Counted from the first letter of the stretch, positions 8,396 to 17,085 are shown. The stretch: DNA of 64,000 bases from Paraburkholderia phenazinium (GCF_900100735.1 NZ_FNCJ01000008.1:186001-250000), one strand, 5' to 3'. Translations and numbers: made by a program. The notes: generated by a model from the sequence alone, not told the origin.

Positions 8396-9564
8396 CAGCG
8401 ACCTCCCCGTTCGACCGTCGCGCGCGCCGCGGCGCGGCGCTCGAGCCGTGACGTATCGATGCGCCCATAGTTGTAGTACGCGGCACACGCCCCTTCGCTA
8501 GACACCATCAGCGAGCCGAGCGGCGCCTCCGGCGTGCAGGCCGTGCCGAACACCTTGCATTGATGCGGTTTGATAACGCCCTTCAGCACTTCGCCGCATT
8601 GGCAGGCTTTAGGATCGGCGATCTTGAGGTTCGGCACAGCGAACTTGCGCTCCGCATCGAAGGCCGCAAACGCCTCGCGAATCCGCACGCCGGAGTGGTC
8701 GATCGAGCCGAGCCCGCGCCATTCGAAAAACTCGCGTAACTCGAACACCTGCTGGATCGCCGACAAGGCCTGCGCGTTGCCGTTCTGCGGCACGATGCGG
8801 CCATACTGGTTCTCCACCTCGCAGCGCCCTTCGGCGATCTGCCGCAACACCATCCACATCGACTGCAGCACGTCGAGCGGCTCGAATCCGGCGACGGTGA
8901 TCGGCTTGTGATAGTGCTGCGCGATAAACTCGTAGGGCCGCGTGCCGATCACCATGCTGACATGCCCCGGGCCGAGAAAGCCGTCGAGGTGCAGATCAGG
9001 CGAATCGAGAATCGCCTTGATGGTCGGAATGATCGTGATGTGATTGCAGAACAGCGAGAAATTCTTCAGGCCCTGCGCCTTGGCCTGCAATACCGTCATC
9101 GCCGTGCTCGGCATCGTGGTTTCAAAGCCGAGGCCGAAGAAAATGACCTCGCGCGCCGGATTGAGTTGTGCAATCTTTAGCGCATCGAGCGGCGAATAGA
9201 CCATCCGCACATCGGCGCCGTCCGCCTTGGCCTTCAACAGGCTTTTCCTGGAACCGGGCACCCGCATCGCGTCGCCAAAGGTCGTAAAGATCACCTCGGG
9301 ACGTTCGGCAAGCGCCACGCAATCGTCGACACGCCCCATTGGCAGCACGCAAACAGGGCAGCCAGGGCCATGAACGAACTCCACGGTATCGGGCAACAGT
9401 TGCTGGATACCGTAGCGAAATATCGTATGCGTGTGGCCACCACATACTTCCATGATCTGCAGCGGGCGCTGTTTGGCCCATTCGATCCGCGCCACCAAGG
9501 TGCGAATCTCCTTTGCCAGCGTCTCGGCCTTGTGGGGATCGCGAAACTCGTCGACATATTTCAT
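8395..9564 (-). CDS. hypD: Hydrogenase Fe(CN)2CO assembly protein HypD
   Basis: HypD is the iron-sulfur scaffold on which, with HypC, the Fe(CN)2CO unit is assembled. The 389-residue protein has the expected cysteine signatures: VCGGHTH, HGPGCPVCVLP (iron ligand region), GFETT, and the C-terminal [4Fe-4S] set CQCGEV, CKVFGTAC and EGACAAYY. The ATG at 9564 starts MKYVDEFRD, the usual HypD N-terminus, and overlaps the stop of the SIS-isomerase gene by 4 bases. All catalytic cysteines appear intact. Confidence 0.97.
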   Translation of the reverse strand: MKYVDEFRDPHKAETLAKEIRTLVARIEWAKQRPLQIMEVCGGHTHTIFRYGIQQLLPDTVEFVHGPGCPVCVLPMGRVDDCVALAERPEVIFTTFGDAMRVPGSRKSLLKAKADGADVRMVYSPLDALKIAQLNPAREVIFFGLGFETTMPSTAMTVLQAKAQGLKNFSLFCNHITIIPTIKAILDSPDLHLDGFLGPGHVSMVIGTRPYEFIAQHYHKPITVAGFEPLDVLQSMWMVLRQIAEGRCEVENQYGRIVPQNGNAQALSAIQQVFELREFFEWRGLGSIDHSGVRIREAFAAFDAERKFAVPNLKIADPKACQCGEVLKGVIKPHQCKVFGTACTPEAPLGSLMVSSEGACAAYYNYGRIDTSRLERRAAARATVERGGR

Positions 9565-10250
9565 CGCAGTCCTCCCAGCCCCAGACCGCCGCGCTCGTCG
9601 GCCAGCAGCGTATGTACGAGGTCCCACAGGATGTGATAAATCGCCACGTGGGTCTCCTGCACGCGATGAATGCTATCGCTCGGCACAATCAGGCAATGGT
9701 CGAGATCGGGGCTTGCCGCCATCCGGCCGCCGTCATGGCCAGCGAGACCAATGTTCAGCAGGCCCATTGCCCGCCCCTTGGCGAACGCCGCGAGCAGGTT
9801 GTCGGAGTTGCCGCTGGTCGACACGCCGATTAGCGCATCGCCATGCCGCGCCTGGGCGACCAGTTGCCGGACGAAGATATGCGAAAAGCCCACGTCGTTG
9901 CCCACCGCCGTCATCATGGCGGTGTCGGCGACGAGATTGATGGCGGTAAGCGCCGGCCTGCCAGTAGTGACCGGATGCAAAAATTCGACAGCTATATGGG
10001 CGGCGTCGCAACTCGAACCGCCATTGCCCATCGTGAACAGACGGCCGTCGCGCCGATAGACACCGGCGATAGCATGCGCGACTGCGACCACGGCGGCGCC
10101 GTTCGCCTCGAAAAAGCGCCGTTTGGTGTCCATACTGTCCTGCGCTTTCTGCTGGACCGATTCGAGCAACGCGGCATCGAGCTTGTGCGGATCCTGCTTG
10201 CCTCCATGCAGGAATGGATAGAGCCCTTGTAATGATTCATGTTCGGGCAT
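9561..10250 (-). CDS. SIS-domain sugar isomerase, GmhA-like, inside the hyp operon
   Basis: This 229-residue protein resembles D-sedoheptulose-7-phosphate isomerase GmhA. It has the SIS core with MGNGGSSCDAAHIAVEF (phosphate-binding loop) and GVSTSGNSDNLLAAF, plus VQETHVAIYHILWDLVH at the C-terminus. GmhA normally makes a precursor of LPS heptose. Here the gene sits between hypC and hypD, overlapping hypD by 4 bases, so it is cotranscribed with hydrogenase maturation genes. From memory, group 1h hydrogenase loci in other bacteria may carry a similar gene. A role in maturation is inference only, and a displaced GmhA paralogue is the alternative. Confidence 0.85.
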   Translation of the reverse strand: MPEHESLQGLYPFLHGGKQDPHKLDAALLESVQQKAQDSMDTKRRFFEANGAAVVAVAHAIAGVYRRDGRLFTMGNGGSSCDAAHIAVEFLHPVTTGRPALTAINLVADTAMMTAVGNDVGFSHIFVRQLVAQARHGDALIGVSTSGNSDNLLAAFAKGRAMGLLNIGLAGHDGGRMAASPDLDHCLIVPSDSIHRVQETHVAIYHILWDLVHTLLADERGGLGLGGLR

Positions 10251-10260
10251 GGCCTTTCTC

Positions 10261-10536
10261 CTAAGACGCGCCGCGCAACTCCGCGAATTCGGCTTGCGCG
10301 ACGCCCAGTTCATGCAGCAAGGCCAAGGTGCGCGCGGCCTCCGCTTCATCGAGCAGACTCATCGCAAAGCCGACATGCACCAGCACCCACTGCCCGACAC
10401 AGGCCGCCACGGGCCGCTCGTCATCGACGATAAATGCGATATTGATGACGCGCCGCACCCCGCCCACATTGACGAGCGCCAGGTGGTTTTCCGCATCGGT
10501 GACTTCGACGATCTGTCCGGGGATGCCCAGGCACAT
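10261..10536 (-). CDS. hypC: Hydrogenase maturation chaperone HypC
   Basis: HypC carries the Fe(CN)2CO group from HypD to the large-subunit precursor. The protein has 91 residues and begins MCLGIPGQI, whose Cys2 is the iron ligand after removal of Met. The OB-like core (ALVNVGGVRRVINIAFI) and VGQWVLVHVGFAM are typical. A GGAG about 8 bases before the ATG supports the start at 10536. It lies 34 bases after hypF and 10 bases before the SIS-isomerase gene. Confidence 0.96.
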   Translation of the reverse strand: MCLGIPGQIVEVTDAENHLALVNVGGVRRVINIAFIVDDERPVAACVGQWVLVHVGFAMSLLDEAEAARTLALLHELGVAQAEFAELRGAS

Positions 10537-10570
10537 GGTACGCTCCGCTAAGCTTGCATTGAAGAAAAGT

Positions 10571-13066
10571 TCATGGCGCACGCCTGCGCGCTGCCGCGAC
10601 GACGGCTTGCCCGAGGGACAGGCCGCCATCGTTAGCGGGCACCTGGCGATGCGACAAGACGCGCAAGCCCGCGGCAACAAGACGCGCCGCCACCTGTTCG
10701 AGCAGCACGCGATTCTGGAACACGCCTCCGGACAGCGCTACGTCCGGCGCCGCCGCACGCAAGCTGAGTGGAACCAGGGGTGCATCGCCAGGCGACATGC
10801 CCGCCCCACTGCCCCTCGCAGCGCCCGCTTGAATCAGCTCATCAACCAGCAACTCAACCATCTGCACAATGGCGATGGCCAAGCCCTTGTGAAAACGCGC
10901 CGCGATCACCGGCACCGGTGTCGCGCGTTGCAGGTCGTCGAGCAACGCGGTCCACATCGGCTGCGGGTCGAGGCAACGCAAACCACCTTGCGTCTCACGC
11001 GCCAGCCCGAACGGATAGGCTCGCGCGTCGTCCTCTTCGCTTAGCGCCAGCGGGTCCACCAGCGCTTCGAATTCCACCGCAGCTTGTCCCTCGTACAGCA
11101 CGCGTTCACGGCACAGGCCGGTGGCGGCTGCCACCGCGTCGAACAGCCGGCCAGCGGAACTCGCAAGCGGACTGTTGACGCCCTGCGCGATCATCGAATC
11201 GAGCATGTCACGCGGCCGCGCGGCAAAAAATCGCTGCAAGTCGAGTCCGGCATAACGCTGCGCGAACGTCTCCCAGCCGAATGCCGCCAACAAATGGGCA
11301 TAGGTGTTGCGCCAGGGCTCATGAATCGCCCGCACGCCGCCGGGCATCGCCACTGGTTTGAACATGCCGAGACGGATAAAGTCGCGATAGCCCGCGAGCA
11401 TAAACTCGCCGCCCCATAACGTTCCGTCGGCGCCGTAGCCAAGACCGTCGAGCGCCACGCCCAGCACCGGCTGCGCGTCGATAGGCAGGCCGTTTTCCGC
11501 CATGCACGAAGCGATATGCGCATGGTGATGCTGCACCTCTTCAAGCGGCCATTGCCGCGCCTGCGCGAGATCGCAACCGATCTTGCGCGACAGATACTCC
11601 GGATGCAAATCGAGCGCCACCACTTGCGGCTCATGCTCGAATAGCGTCAGATACTGCATTACCGAGCGGCGATAGTCCGCGTACGTGAGCGCGTCTTCGA
11701 GATCGCCCATATGGTGCGAGACGATGGCCTGCGCCGCGCGGCTCAAGCAGAAGGTGTTCTTCAGTTCGCCGCCCATCGCGAGAATCGCGGGCGTGTCCTC
11801 GAAGCCCTCCGGCAACATCAGCGGCGCCGGCGCATAGCCGCGCGAGCGGCGTACTACCCGAGGCGCGCCGAACACCACACGCGCTACCGAATCGTCCACC
11901 CGCCGCGCTACGTCACGGTCATGCATCAGGAACAGGTCGGCAATCCGCCCAAGCCGTGCCCGGGCGTCGGCATTGTCGATACATTGCGGCTCGTCGCTGG
12001 TGTTGCCGCTCGTCAATACCAGCGGCCGGTCGAACGACTCGACCAGTAGACGATGTAACGGCGTGGACGGCAACATAAAGCCGAGTGTGCCGACACCTGG
12101 CGCGACGCTCGGGGCGATCGGCGCGAGCGGATCCGCTGCTGCGCTAGCGGAGGTGTCGTGCGTACGCAGAATCACAATCGGGCCCGCCGCGCTCTGCAGC
12201 AAGGCCCGCTCGACATCGTCGACGGGCGCATAGCGGCGCACCACTTCGAGATCGCGGGCAAGCAACGCAAACGGCTTGCGCTCGCGGCGCTTCAGACGCC
12301 GCAGGCGCGCAACCGCAGCTTCGTCGCAGGCATCGCACGCCAGTTGAAAACCGCCCAGCCCTTTAACCGCCACAATCGAGCCGCGCTGCAACGCGACGCT
12401 GGCCGCCACACACGCATCGGACGAGGTCTCCAGCGGCGCGCCGTCCGGCGCTTCGAGCCACACGCGCGGCCCGCATACCGCACAGGCCACCGGCTGCGCA
12501 TGAAAGCGGCGGTCCGCGGGATTCTCGTATTCGGCACGACACGCATCGCACATCGCGAATGCCGACATCGTGGTGTTGGCGCGATCATAGGGAATCGCGT
12601 CGATAATCGACAGCCGCGGGCCGCAATGCGTGCAGTTCGTAAACGGATAGCGGTAACGCCGGTTGGCCGGGTCGGCAATCTCCGCGAGGCAGTCCGCGCA
12701 CGTCACCGCATCCGGCACGACACCGGTCTGCACCGGACCGCCGGCGCTCGGCACGATGCGGAAATCGTCCATCTCCGCCACCGACAGCCATTCATGGCGC
12801 TCGATCGCATCGATTCGCGCGAGCGGCGGACATTCGGCCTGCAGACGCGCAAGAAACTGCTCCACGGTCCAGACGTCGCCGCAGGCGTGAATCAGCACGC
12901 CGTCGCTATCGTTGCGCACGTCGCCGCGCAGCCCACAGTCGTGCGCAAGCCGCCATACGGTGGGCCGAAAGCCGACACCCTGGACCAGTCCGCGCACACG
13001 AATTTCCTCACCGACAGGCCGGACCGAGCCAGACCGGCCGCCCGGCGGATGCATGCTGGTGCTCAT
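10571..13066 (-). CDS. hypF: Carbamoyltransferase HypF
   Basis: HypF uses carbamoyl phosphate and ATP to carbamoylate the C-terminal cysteine of HypE, the first step of cyanide-ligand synthesis. At 831 residues it is somewhat longer than typical HypF. Domains in order: acylphosphatase (GLVQGVGFRPTVW near residue 30), two zinc fingers (CADCLAEI ... CTHCGPRLS, CDACRAEY ... CAVCGPRVW), a YrdC-like domain (KGLGGFQLACDA), and a Kae1-like domain with HHHAHIASCMAENG and ALSGGVFQN. The ATG at 13066 has an AAAGG upstream. A 33-codon gene precedes it by 22 bases. Confidence 0.96.
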   Translation of the reverse strand: MSTSMHPPGGRSGSVRPVGEEIRVRGLVQGVGFRPTVWRLAHDCGLRGDVRNDSDGVLIHACGDVWTVEQFLARLQAECPPLARIDAIERHEWLSVAEMDDFRIVPSAGGPVQTGVVPDAVTCADCLAEIADPANRRYRYPFTNCTHCGPRLSIIDAIPYDRANTTMSAFAMCDACRAEYENPADRRFHAQPVACAVCGPRVWLEAPDGAPLETSSDACVAASVALQRGSIVAVKGLGGFQLACDACDEAAVARLRRLKRRERKPFALLARDLEVVRRYAPVDDVERALLQSAAGPIVILRTHDTSASAAADPLAPIAPSVAPGVGTLGFMLPSTPLHRLLVESFDRPLVLTSGNTSDEPQCIDNADARARLGRIADLFLMHDRDVARRVDDSVARVVFGAPRVVRRSRGYAPAPLMLPEGFEDTPAILAMGGELKNTFCLSRAAQAIVSHHMGDLEDALTYADYRRSVMQYLTLFEHEPQVVALDLHPEYLSRKIGCDLAQARQWPLEEVQHHHAHIASCMAENGLPIDAQPVLGVALDGLGYGADGTLWGGEFMLAGYRDFIRLGMFKPVAMPGGVRAIHEPWRNTYAHLLAAFGWETFAQRYAGLDLQRFFAARPRDMLDSMIAQGVNSPLASSAGRLFDAVAAATGLCRERVLYEGQAAVEFEALVDPLALSEEDDARAYPFGLARETQGGLRCLDPQPMWTALLDDLQRATPVPVIAARFHKGLAIAIVQMVELLVDELIQAGAARGSGAGMSPGDAPLVPLSLRAAAPDVALSGGVFQNRVLLEQVAARLVAAGLRVLSHRQVPANDGGLSLGQAVVAAARRRAP

Positions 13067-13088
13067 CACCTTTCCCCCTGGCAATCGG

Positions 13089-13190
13089 CTACATGCTGCG
13101 CATGCGCAGGTAACGCTTAATGTCCTTCACATTGGCGAGCAGCCCCACTACGAGCGCCGGTAACACGAGGTACTTTAGGAATCCTTTCAT
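13089..13190 (-). CDS. 33-residue membrane peptide in the hydrogenase operon (DUF6893-like)
   Basis: A short gene fills the gap between the maturation protease and hypF. It encodes 33 residues (34 if the immediately preceding ATG is used): MKGFLK, one hydrophobic segment (YLVLPALVVGLLANV), then a basic tail DIKRYLRMRSM. A strong GGGAGG (13195-13200) lies 4 bases before the ATG at 13190. The pattern, one membrane helix followed by a DIxRYLxMRxM tail, resembles the small DUF6893 proteins I recall from actinobacterial genomes; this match is from memory. It could anchor the soluble hydrogenase, or an accessory protein, to the membrane. Function is unknown. Confidence 0.72.
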   Translation of the reverse strand: MKGFLKYLVLPALVVGLLANVKDIKRYLRMRSM

Positions 13191-13241
13191 CATGCCTCCC
13201 TGGTCGAACATCCCATCAAAGCGCACTGTCCTGCCGATCCG

Positions 13242-13790
13242 CTAAACCGTGCGCAGGCTCAGCCGTTCCATCGTTTGCGCAATCAGCGTTTCGACCATAT
13301 CGGCCGCCTGATCCACCACCGCGCCCACCACGGGACTCAGTCCCATGCGGCCCTCTTCACCGTGCTCGAAGCCGAAATCGGCCGGCTCGCAACCGAGCAC
13401 CACAATGTCTTCGCAACCGCCGCCCAGCATCCGCACCGTCTGCAGCACCTTGACCGGATCCATCTCATGCGGCGACATCAGGACTGGCGGCGCATAGGGA
13501 TCGGCAGCCGCCCCCTCCGTCTCGTCCCGCGACGGCTCGATCAGGTACAGCGTGCCCGGTGCACCGCCGCGCTGGGTCGCATCGATCAGGATCGCGGCGT
13601 CCACGCCGTCGAGCAGCGCGTAGCACAGGTCGATTCCGCGAATGCCGAAATCCACCACTCGCACCTCAGCAGTCCCATCGGTGCGGAACGGTGCTCCGCC
13701 GCGCGCTTCGAGACGCCGCACCACTTCGACACCGAAACCGTCGTCGCCGAGAAACACGTTGCCGATACCTGCCACCAGGATGCCGCTCAT
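13242..13790 (-). CDS. Hydrogenase maturation protease (HupD/HycI family)
   Basis: This 182-residue M52-family endopeptidase probably removes the C-terminal tail of the hydrogenase large subunit once nickel is in place. Family signatures are GIGNVFLGDDGFGVEVVRRL (nickel-sensing Asp), VDFGIRGIDL and MSPHEMDP (His ligand). It ends with a long helix. The ATG at 13790 overlaps the stop of the 469-residue gene by 4 bases. Its likely substrate is the large subunit encoded in the same operon, which has 25 residues after the last active-site motif. Confidence 0.9.
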   Translation of the reverse strand: MSGILVAGIGNVFLGDDGFGVEVVRRLEARGGAPFRTDGTAEVRVVDFGIRGIDLCYALLDGVDAAILIDATQRGGAPGTLYLIEPSRDETEGAAADPYAPPVLMSPHEMDPVKVLQTVRMLGGGCEDIVVLGCEPADFGFEHGEEGRMGLSPVVGAVVDQAADMVETLIAQTMERLSLRTV

Positions 13791-15196
13791 GCGCGCCTCC
13801 CACCATCGGTCAACGGCTCGATTTCGTCCGGCCCGAAAAAGAAGCGATGGCCGGGCATGCGCGCCATGCCGAGATCCTTGCCGGGATCGTCGTCGATCGT
13901 CACCGCCACATGCACACGGTCGTCGAAATCGCGCTCGATCGACTCGATGGTCGCGACCATGCCGCTCAAGGCAATATCGAAGATGTCCGCGCGGCAACGC
14001 GGATGCAGGCGCACGTGATCGCCCACCTGGATCTCGACACCCGCCACGCGGACGCACGCAAGATGCGGACGCGCATCGAGTTCGGCCCACGGCGACACCG
14101 GCTCGAAGTGCGCGTCCTGCGCCGACACGGGAAATGCGGCCGGGACGCCAGGCACGCCAAGCGGGCGAATCTGGCGCATCGTGCCGTGCAGCTTCTGCAT
14201 CTGCTGCGCGTCGAGACTTTCGGTGCGTGCGAGCAAGGTCCGGGCACGCTCGTCGGTGGCGGCCATCTCGCGCTTTTCGTCGTCGGTCATGGTGAGAATG
14301 CGCAGCGTCAGGATTTCGTCGATTTCGGTCGAATCGAACAGATCCCCGGCGCTTTCAGGCGCGATTTGAGGGAAGTCGTAGAGGATGATCGGCGAAGCCA
14401 GCATCGTGTCGGGCTGCGCCTCGTCGCCCACCAGCACCGGCCAGGCGCCGATGTTCTTGCATAGGGCAGCCGCCGCCTCGAGTTCCGGCGGCGGATCGAT
14501 TAACGACACGCACTCGCCGTCCTTGACGGTCAGAACCGTGTGACACGACACCAGTGCATAAAGCGAGGCGGCGTCGCGTTTCAGCGTATCCGCCTGCTTC
14601 AACGGCGTTTCGTTGAGGATACGGACCGTCAGCCGGTACGCGCCGGCGCCCACCTGTTCGGCTGCCACTTCCACCCGGCCTTTCACTTGGTAGCGGTGGC
14701 GCCGCAATGCACCGCGTACCACGCGCTTGCTATCGGCCAGGGTCTCGACATCGCTGCCGGCATCGAATGAAAAGGCGATGTCCCGAGGTGCGCCAGGCAG
14801 TTCGCCCAGCGCGAACTCCGGAATCCGGATATGCCGCTCGACGGCTTCCTGCCAGGGGTAATAGCGGCGCTGGTCGATATCGAGCATCGGCACCTGGCGC
14901 CACGCCAGCGCCTCGGAGGCAGGCGCGCCGTGCGACGCGCTCGGCGCATTCAGTACGATTCGCTCGATCACCTGCAGAAAGCCCGGCCGCAGCGCGACCC
15001 GGGTGCGGGCATCGCCACGCACCAGGAACTCGCTCTGCATCAGCCACGGATCGCTGCCCGACGCCTGCGAGTAAGCACGTGGATAGACGCCGCCAAAAGT
15101 CCAGCGCTGCCGGTTCTTCACCGAAGACGGCCGGTACGGATAGAGCATGTAGCCCTCGTACAGCACAGCCTGAACGACGCTTTCGACTGGAGTCAT
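13787..15196 (-). CDS. Conserved protein of unknown function in the hydrogenase operon (469 aa)
   Basis: This 469-residue protein has no signal peptide or membrane segment. I do not recognise a named family. The N-terminal part (YEGYMLYPYRPSSVKNRQRW) and the acidic middle (STEIDEILTLRILTMTDDEK near residue 300) are distinctive. The last ~90 residues look like a small beta-barrel: VGDHVRLHPRCRADIFD, then AVTIDDDPGKDLG and PGHRFFFGPDEIEPL. The position between the DUF6084-like gene and the protease, with 4-base overlaps on both sides, implies cotranslation and a role in assembly or electron transfer of this hydrogenase. That role is inference. Confidence 0.78.
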   Translation of the reverse strand: MTPVESVVQAVLYEGYMLYPYRPSSVKNRQRWTFGGVYPRAYSQASGSDPWLMQSEFLVRGDARTRVALRPGFLQVIERIVLNAPSASHGAPASEALAWRQVPMLDIDQRRYYPWQEAVERHIRIPEFALGELPGAPRDIAFSFDAGSDVETLADSKRVVRGALRRHRYQVKGRVEVAAEQVGAGAYRLTVRILNETPLKQADTLKRDAASLYALVSCHTVLTVKDGECVSLIDPPPELEAAAALCKNIGAWPVLVGDEAQPDTMLASPIILYDFPQIAPESAGDLFDSTEIDEILTLRILTMTDDEKREMAATDERARTLLARTESLDAQQMQKLHGTMRQIRPLGVPGVPAAFPVSAQDAHFEPVSPWAELDARPHLACVRVAGVEIQVGDHVRLHPRCRADIFDIALSGMVATIESIERDFDDRVHVAVTIDDDPGKDLGMARMPGHRFFFGPDEIEPLTDGGRRA

Positions 15197-15891
15197 GAGA
15201 TATCCTCCTCGACGCCGTCGAGCAGGCCATCGACCGTTTGCTCCCAGCTGGCAAGCCCATGCCGCGTCTTGTAGCGCGAGAGCCGGTCGAACACCTCCCG
15301 TTGCAGGCACAACCATGCGCCGTTCGGGTAGTAGCGCTCCATCATGTCGCGCCATAGCGAGACCGGCAAACGGAACGCAGCTTCCTTGTGCCATGGAATC
15401 GGCGCGACCTGTAAGGCATCGTCCGCGTCGCGATAGAACACCGTGCCGCTGAACTGCAGCATCAACGGGATTTCACCCGCGCTTTCCAGCGCATGAAAAT
15501 ATTTGGTGGCCGCGACATTGAAGTCGTAACTGCATGGCACCGGCAGATCGATTACGCACTCGCCCTCGAACGGCGGCACGACGACCGTCGTATGGGTCCA
15601 TAGCATCGTGCGCAAAGTCTCGCCCCAGCGCTGCGGTGTGCCGAACAGATCCTGCAGGCCCTCCTGCTCGGCCTCTACATAACGGCGCCGGGTGGCCTCG
15701 ATCTGAATCTGGCATTGCAGCGTAATGCTGGCAACCGGTTCGCTCGCCGGGGGCGTGGCCGCAGTTGTAGTCGCGTTTGTCGTTGCAGTTGTCGCCGCGT
15801 TTGTCACAATACGCAGCTTGAACAGTAGCAACGGCGCGGCGGCATACGGCGCGACCTCGGCACGTTCCACAGTGAAAGCCAGATCAGGCAT
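15193..15891 (-). CDS. DUF6084-like protein in the hydrogenase operon
   Basis: A 232-residue soluble protein starting MPDLAFTVERAEVAPYAAAP and followed by a Thr/Ala/Asn-rich low-complexity insert (about residues 40-60). The remainder is beta-rich with WTHTTVVVPPFEGECVIDLPVPC and YDFNVAATKYFHAL. I recall this pattern as DUF6084, a family found beside actinobacterial-type hydrogenases; the name is from memory. The gene overlaps its neighbours by 8 bases (upstream) and 4 bases (downstream). No catalytic residues can be named. Confidence 0.75.
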   Translation of the reverse strand: MPDLAFTVERAEVAPYAAAPLLLFKLRIVTNAATTATTNATTTAATPPASEPVASITLQCQIQIEATRRRYVEAEQEGLQDLFGTPQRWGETLRTMLWTHTTVVVPPFEGECVIDLPVPCSYDFNVAATKYFHALESAGEIPLMLQFSGTVFYRDADDALQVAPIPWHKEAAFRLPVSLWRDMMERYYPNGAWLCLQREVFDRLSRYKTRHGLASWEQTVDGLLDGVEEDIS

Positions 15892-16519
15892 GCAGCAGGC
15901 CCTCCGGCACACGGCCATGGCGTTTGAGTGCGGTAAAGAAACTGCGAATCGCGTCCCATACCTGAGCGCCCCCCGACAAGCCGCGCCAACGCGCGCGGAT
16001 CAGGCCGGTCAACGCATAGCACTGATCGATCGGCACGCGGTAGTAGTCACGCGCACCTTCGCTGCGATTCACCAGCAAGGCTTCGACATCGGGCTGCAAT
16101 TGCGCAAGCACGGGATTGCCGGTCACCAGTTCGTCCCATGCGCTCAGGTCGAGTGCCGACTGCGTGGCGCCCGCCGGACCTGGGTACAGCGCGACGACGC
16201 GCCGCACGCTGCTGTCATAAAAGAAGAAAGCGATATCGATCGGGATGCCGAGCGCGTCCCACTGCTCATCGGTCATGCGAAAGCCGTCGAGATAACGGCT
16301 ATCGCGCGGCACCGGCCGGTAATGCGCGCCCTGCTGGCCGCCGAACAACAGCGCGCAGGCCCGGCAGCAGCAATACAACTGACGTTTGTTGACTTCGAAC
16401 AGATGCGGATGGTCGGGCAGAATCGGCGCCGCGCACAATTCGCAGCGCACGTCGGGCGCCTGACGCGCGAACTGGTGCAGACGCGCGACCCAGCCGCGTC
16501 CTTCGGCGCCGGCGGGCAT
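15884..16519 (-). CDS. DUF5947-like zinc-ribbon protein in the hydrogenase operon
   Basis: A 211-residue protein with a probable zinc ribbon near the N-terminus: Cys26-x-x-Cys29 (CELCAAPI) and a cysteine cluster at 50-55 (CCCRAC) followed by ALLFGG. The middle holds YRPVPRDSRYL and FFFYDSSVRRVVALYPGPAGATQS. This arrangement matches what I recall of DUF5947, associated with group 1h hydrogenase loci. The start is ATG 16519, which overlaps the upstream TGA; a GTG one codon earlier is possible. The ribbon could bind zinc or a metal cluster, or mediate protein contact. Function unknown. Confidence 0.75.
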   Translation of the reverse strand: MPAGAEGRGWVARLHQFARQAPDVRCELCAAPILPDHPHLFEVNKRQLYCCCRACALLFGGQQGAHYRPVPRDSRYLDGFRMTDEQWDALGIPIDIAFFFYDSSVRRVVALYPGPAGATQSALDLSAWDELVTGNPVLAQLQPDVEALLVNRSEGARDYYRVPIDQCYALTGLIRARWRGLSGGAQVWDAIRSFFTALKRHGRVPEGLLHA

Positions 16520-17085
16520 CACCGCGCGCCGGCCTCGATCCGGCTTTTTGCATCGGCGTGGCTTGGCACAAAACGCAGCTCATGCACGTTCACATCAGGC
16601 AGTCCCGCAATCTCGACACGCATCGCCTCAGGCGCAGCCTCGAACAACGCACGCTCGATTTCCTGGCGTAGTTCGCCCACCGAGTTATGCTTGCCCTGCA
16701 AGCGTCCAGACACCTTCACCACCACGACCTCTTCGGCGGCATCGATCAGTTCGATCTGAATCCCCTGGGCACCGAGCAGCGGCCGCATCTTCTCGACAGC
16801 ACGCGCCACGCGGGTCGGCAAGTCCTGCGGATGCAAGCCATGCAGCAACAGCAGCGCCGACACCTGCTGATCGCGCTCCAGCGCCGCGATCAGCGCCTCG
16901 TCCACGACGCCCGCCGCCACCACGATCTCCATCAGGCGCGACAAGCCGTTGGCATGCAGATCGAGCACCACCTGCAGCAGTTCCTTGGCCGGCTCCCTTG
17001 CGCGCGGATCTTCGAGCGCATCCAGCGCCGCAATCAGCTCTTCGATGCGGCGTTGTTGGGCTTCGATCGTCCGGGCGTCGGTCAT
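16519..17085 (-). CDS. NifU C-terminal-domain-like protein lacking cysteines
   Basis: A 188-residue protein with a helical N-terminal half and a C-terminal NifU-like domain (about residues 90-160: VEKMRPLLGAQGIQIELIDA ... ELRQEIERALFEAAPE). In NifU/NfuA this domain holds a CxxC that carries a transient iron-sulfur cluster. Here the corresponding loop is GRLQGKHNSV, and the protein contains no cysteine at all. It therefore cannot be a classical cluster carrier and may be a binding or assembly adaptor. It begins 4 bases inside the large-subunit stop (ATGA), so translation is coupled to that gene. Confidence 0.78.
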   Translation of the reverse strand: MTDARTIEAQQRRIEELIAALDALEDPRAREPAKELLQVVLDLHANGLSRLMEIVVAAGVVDEALIAALERDQQVSALLLLHGLHPQDLPTRVARAVEKMRPLLGAQGIQIELIDAAEEVVVVKVSGRLQGKHNSVGELRQEIERALFEAAPEAMRVEIAGLPDVNVHELRFVPSHADAKSRIEAGAR

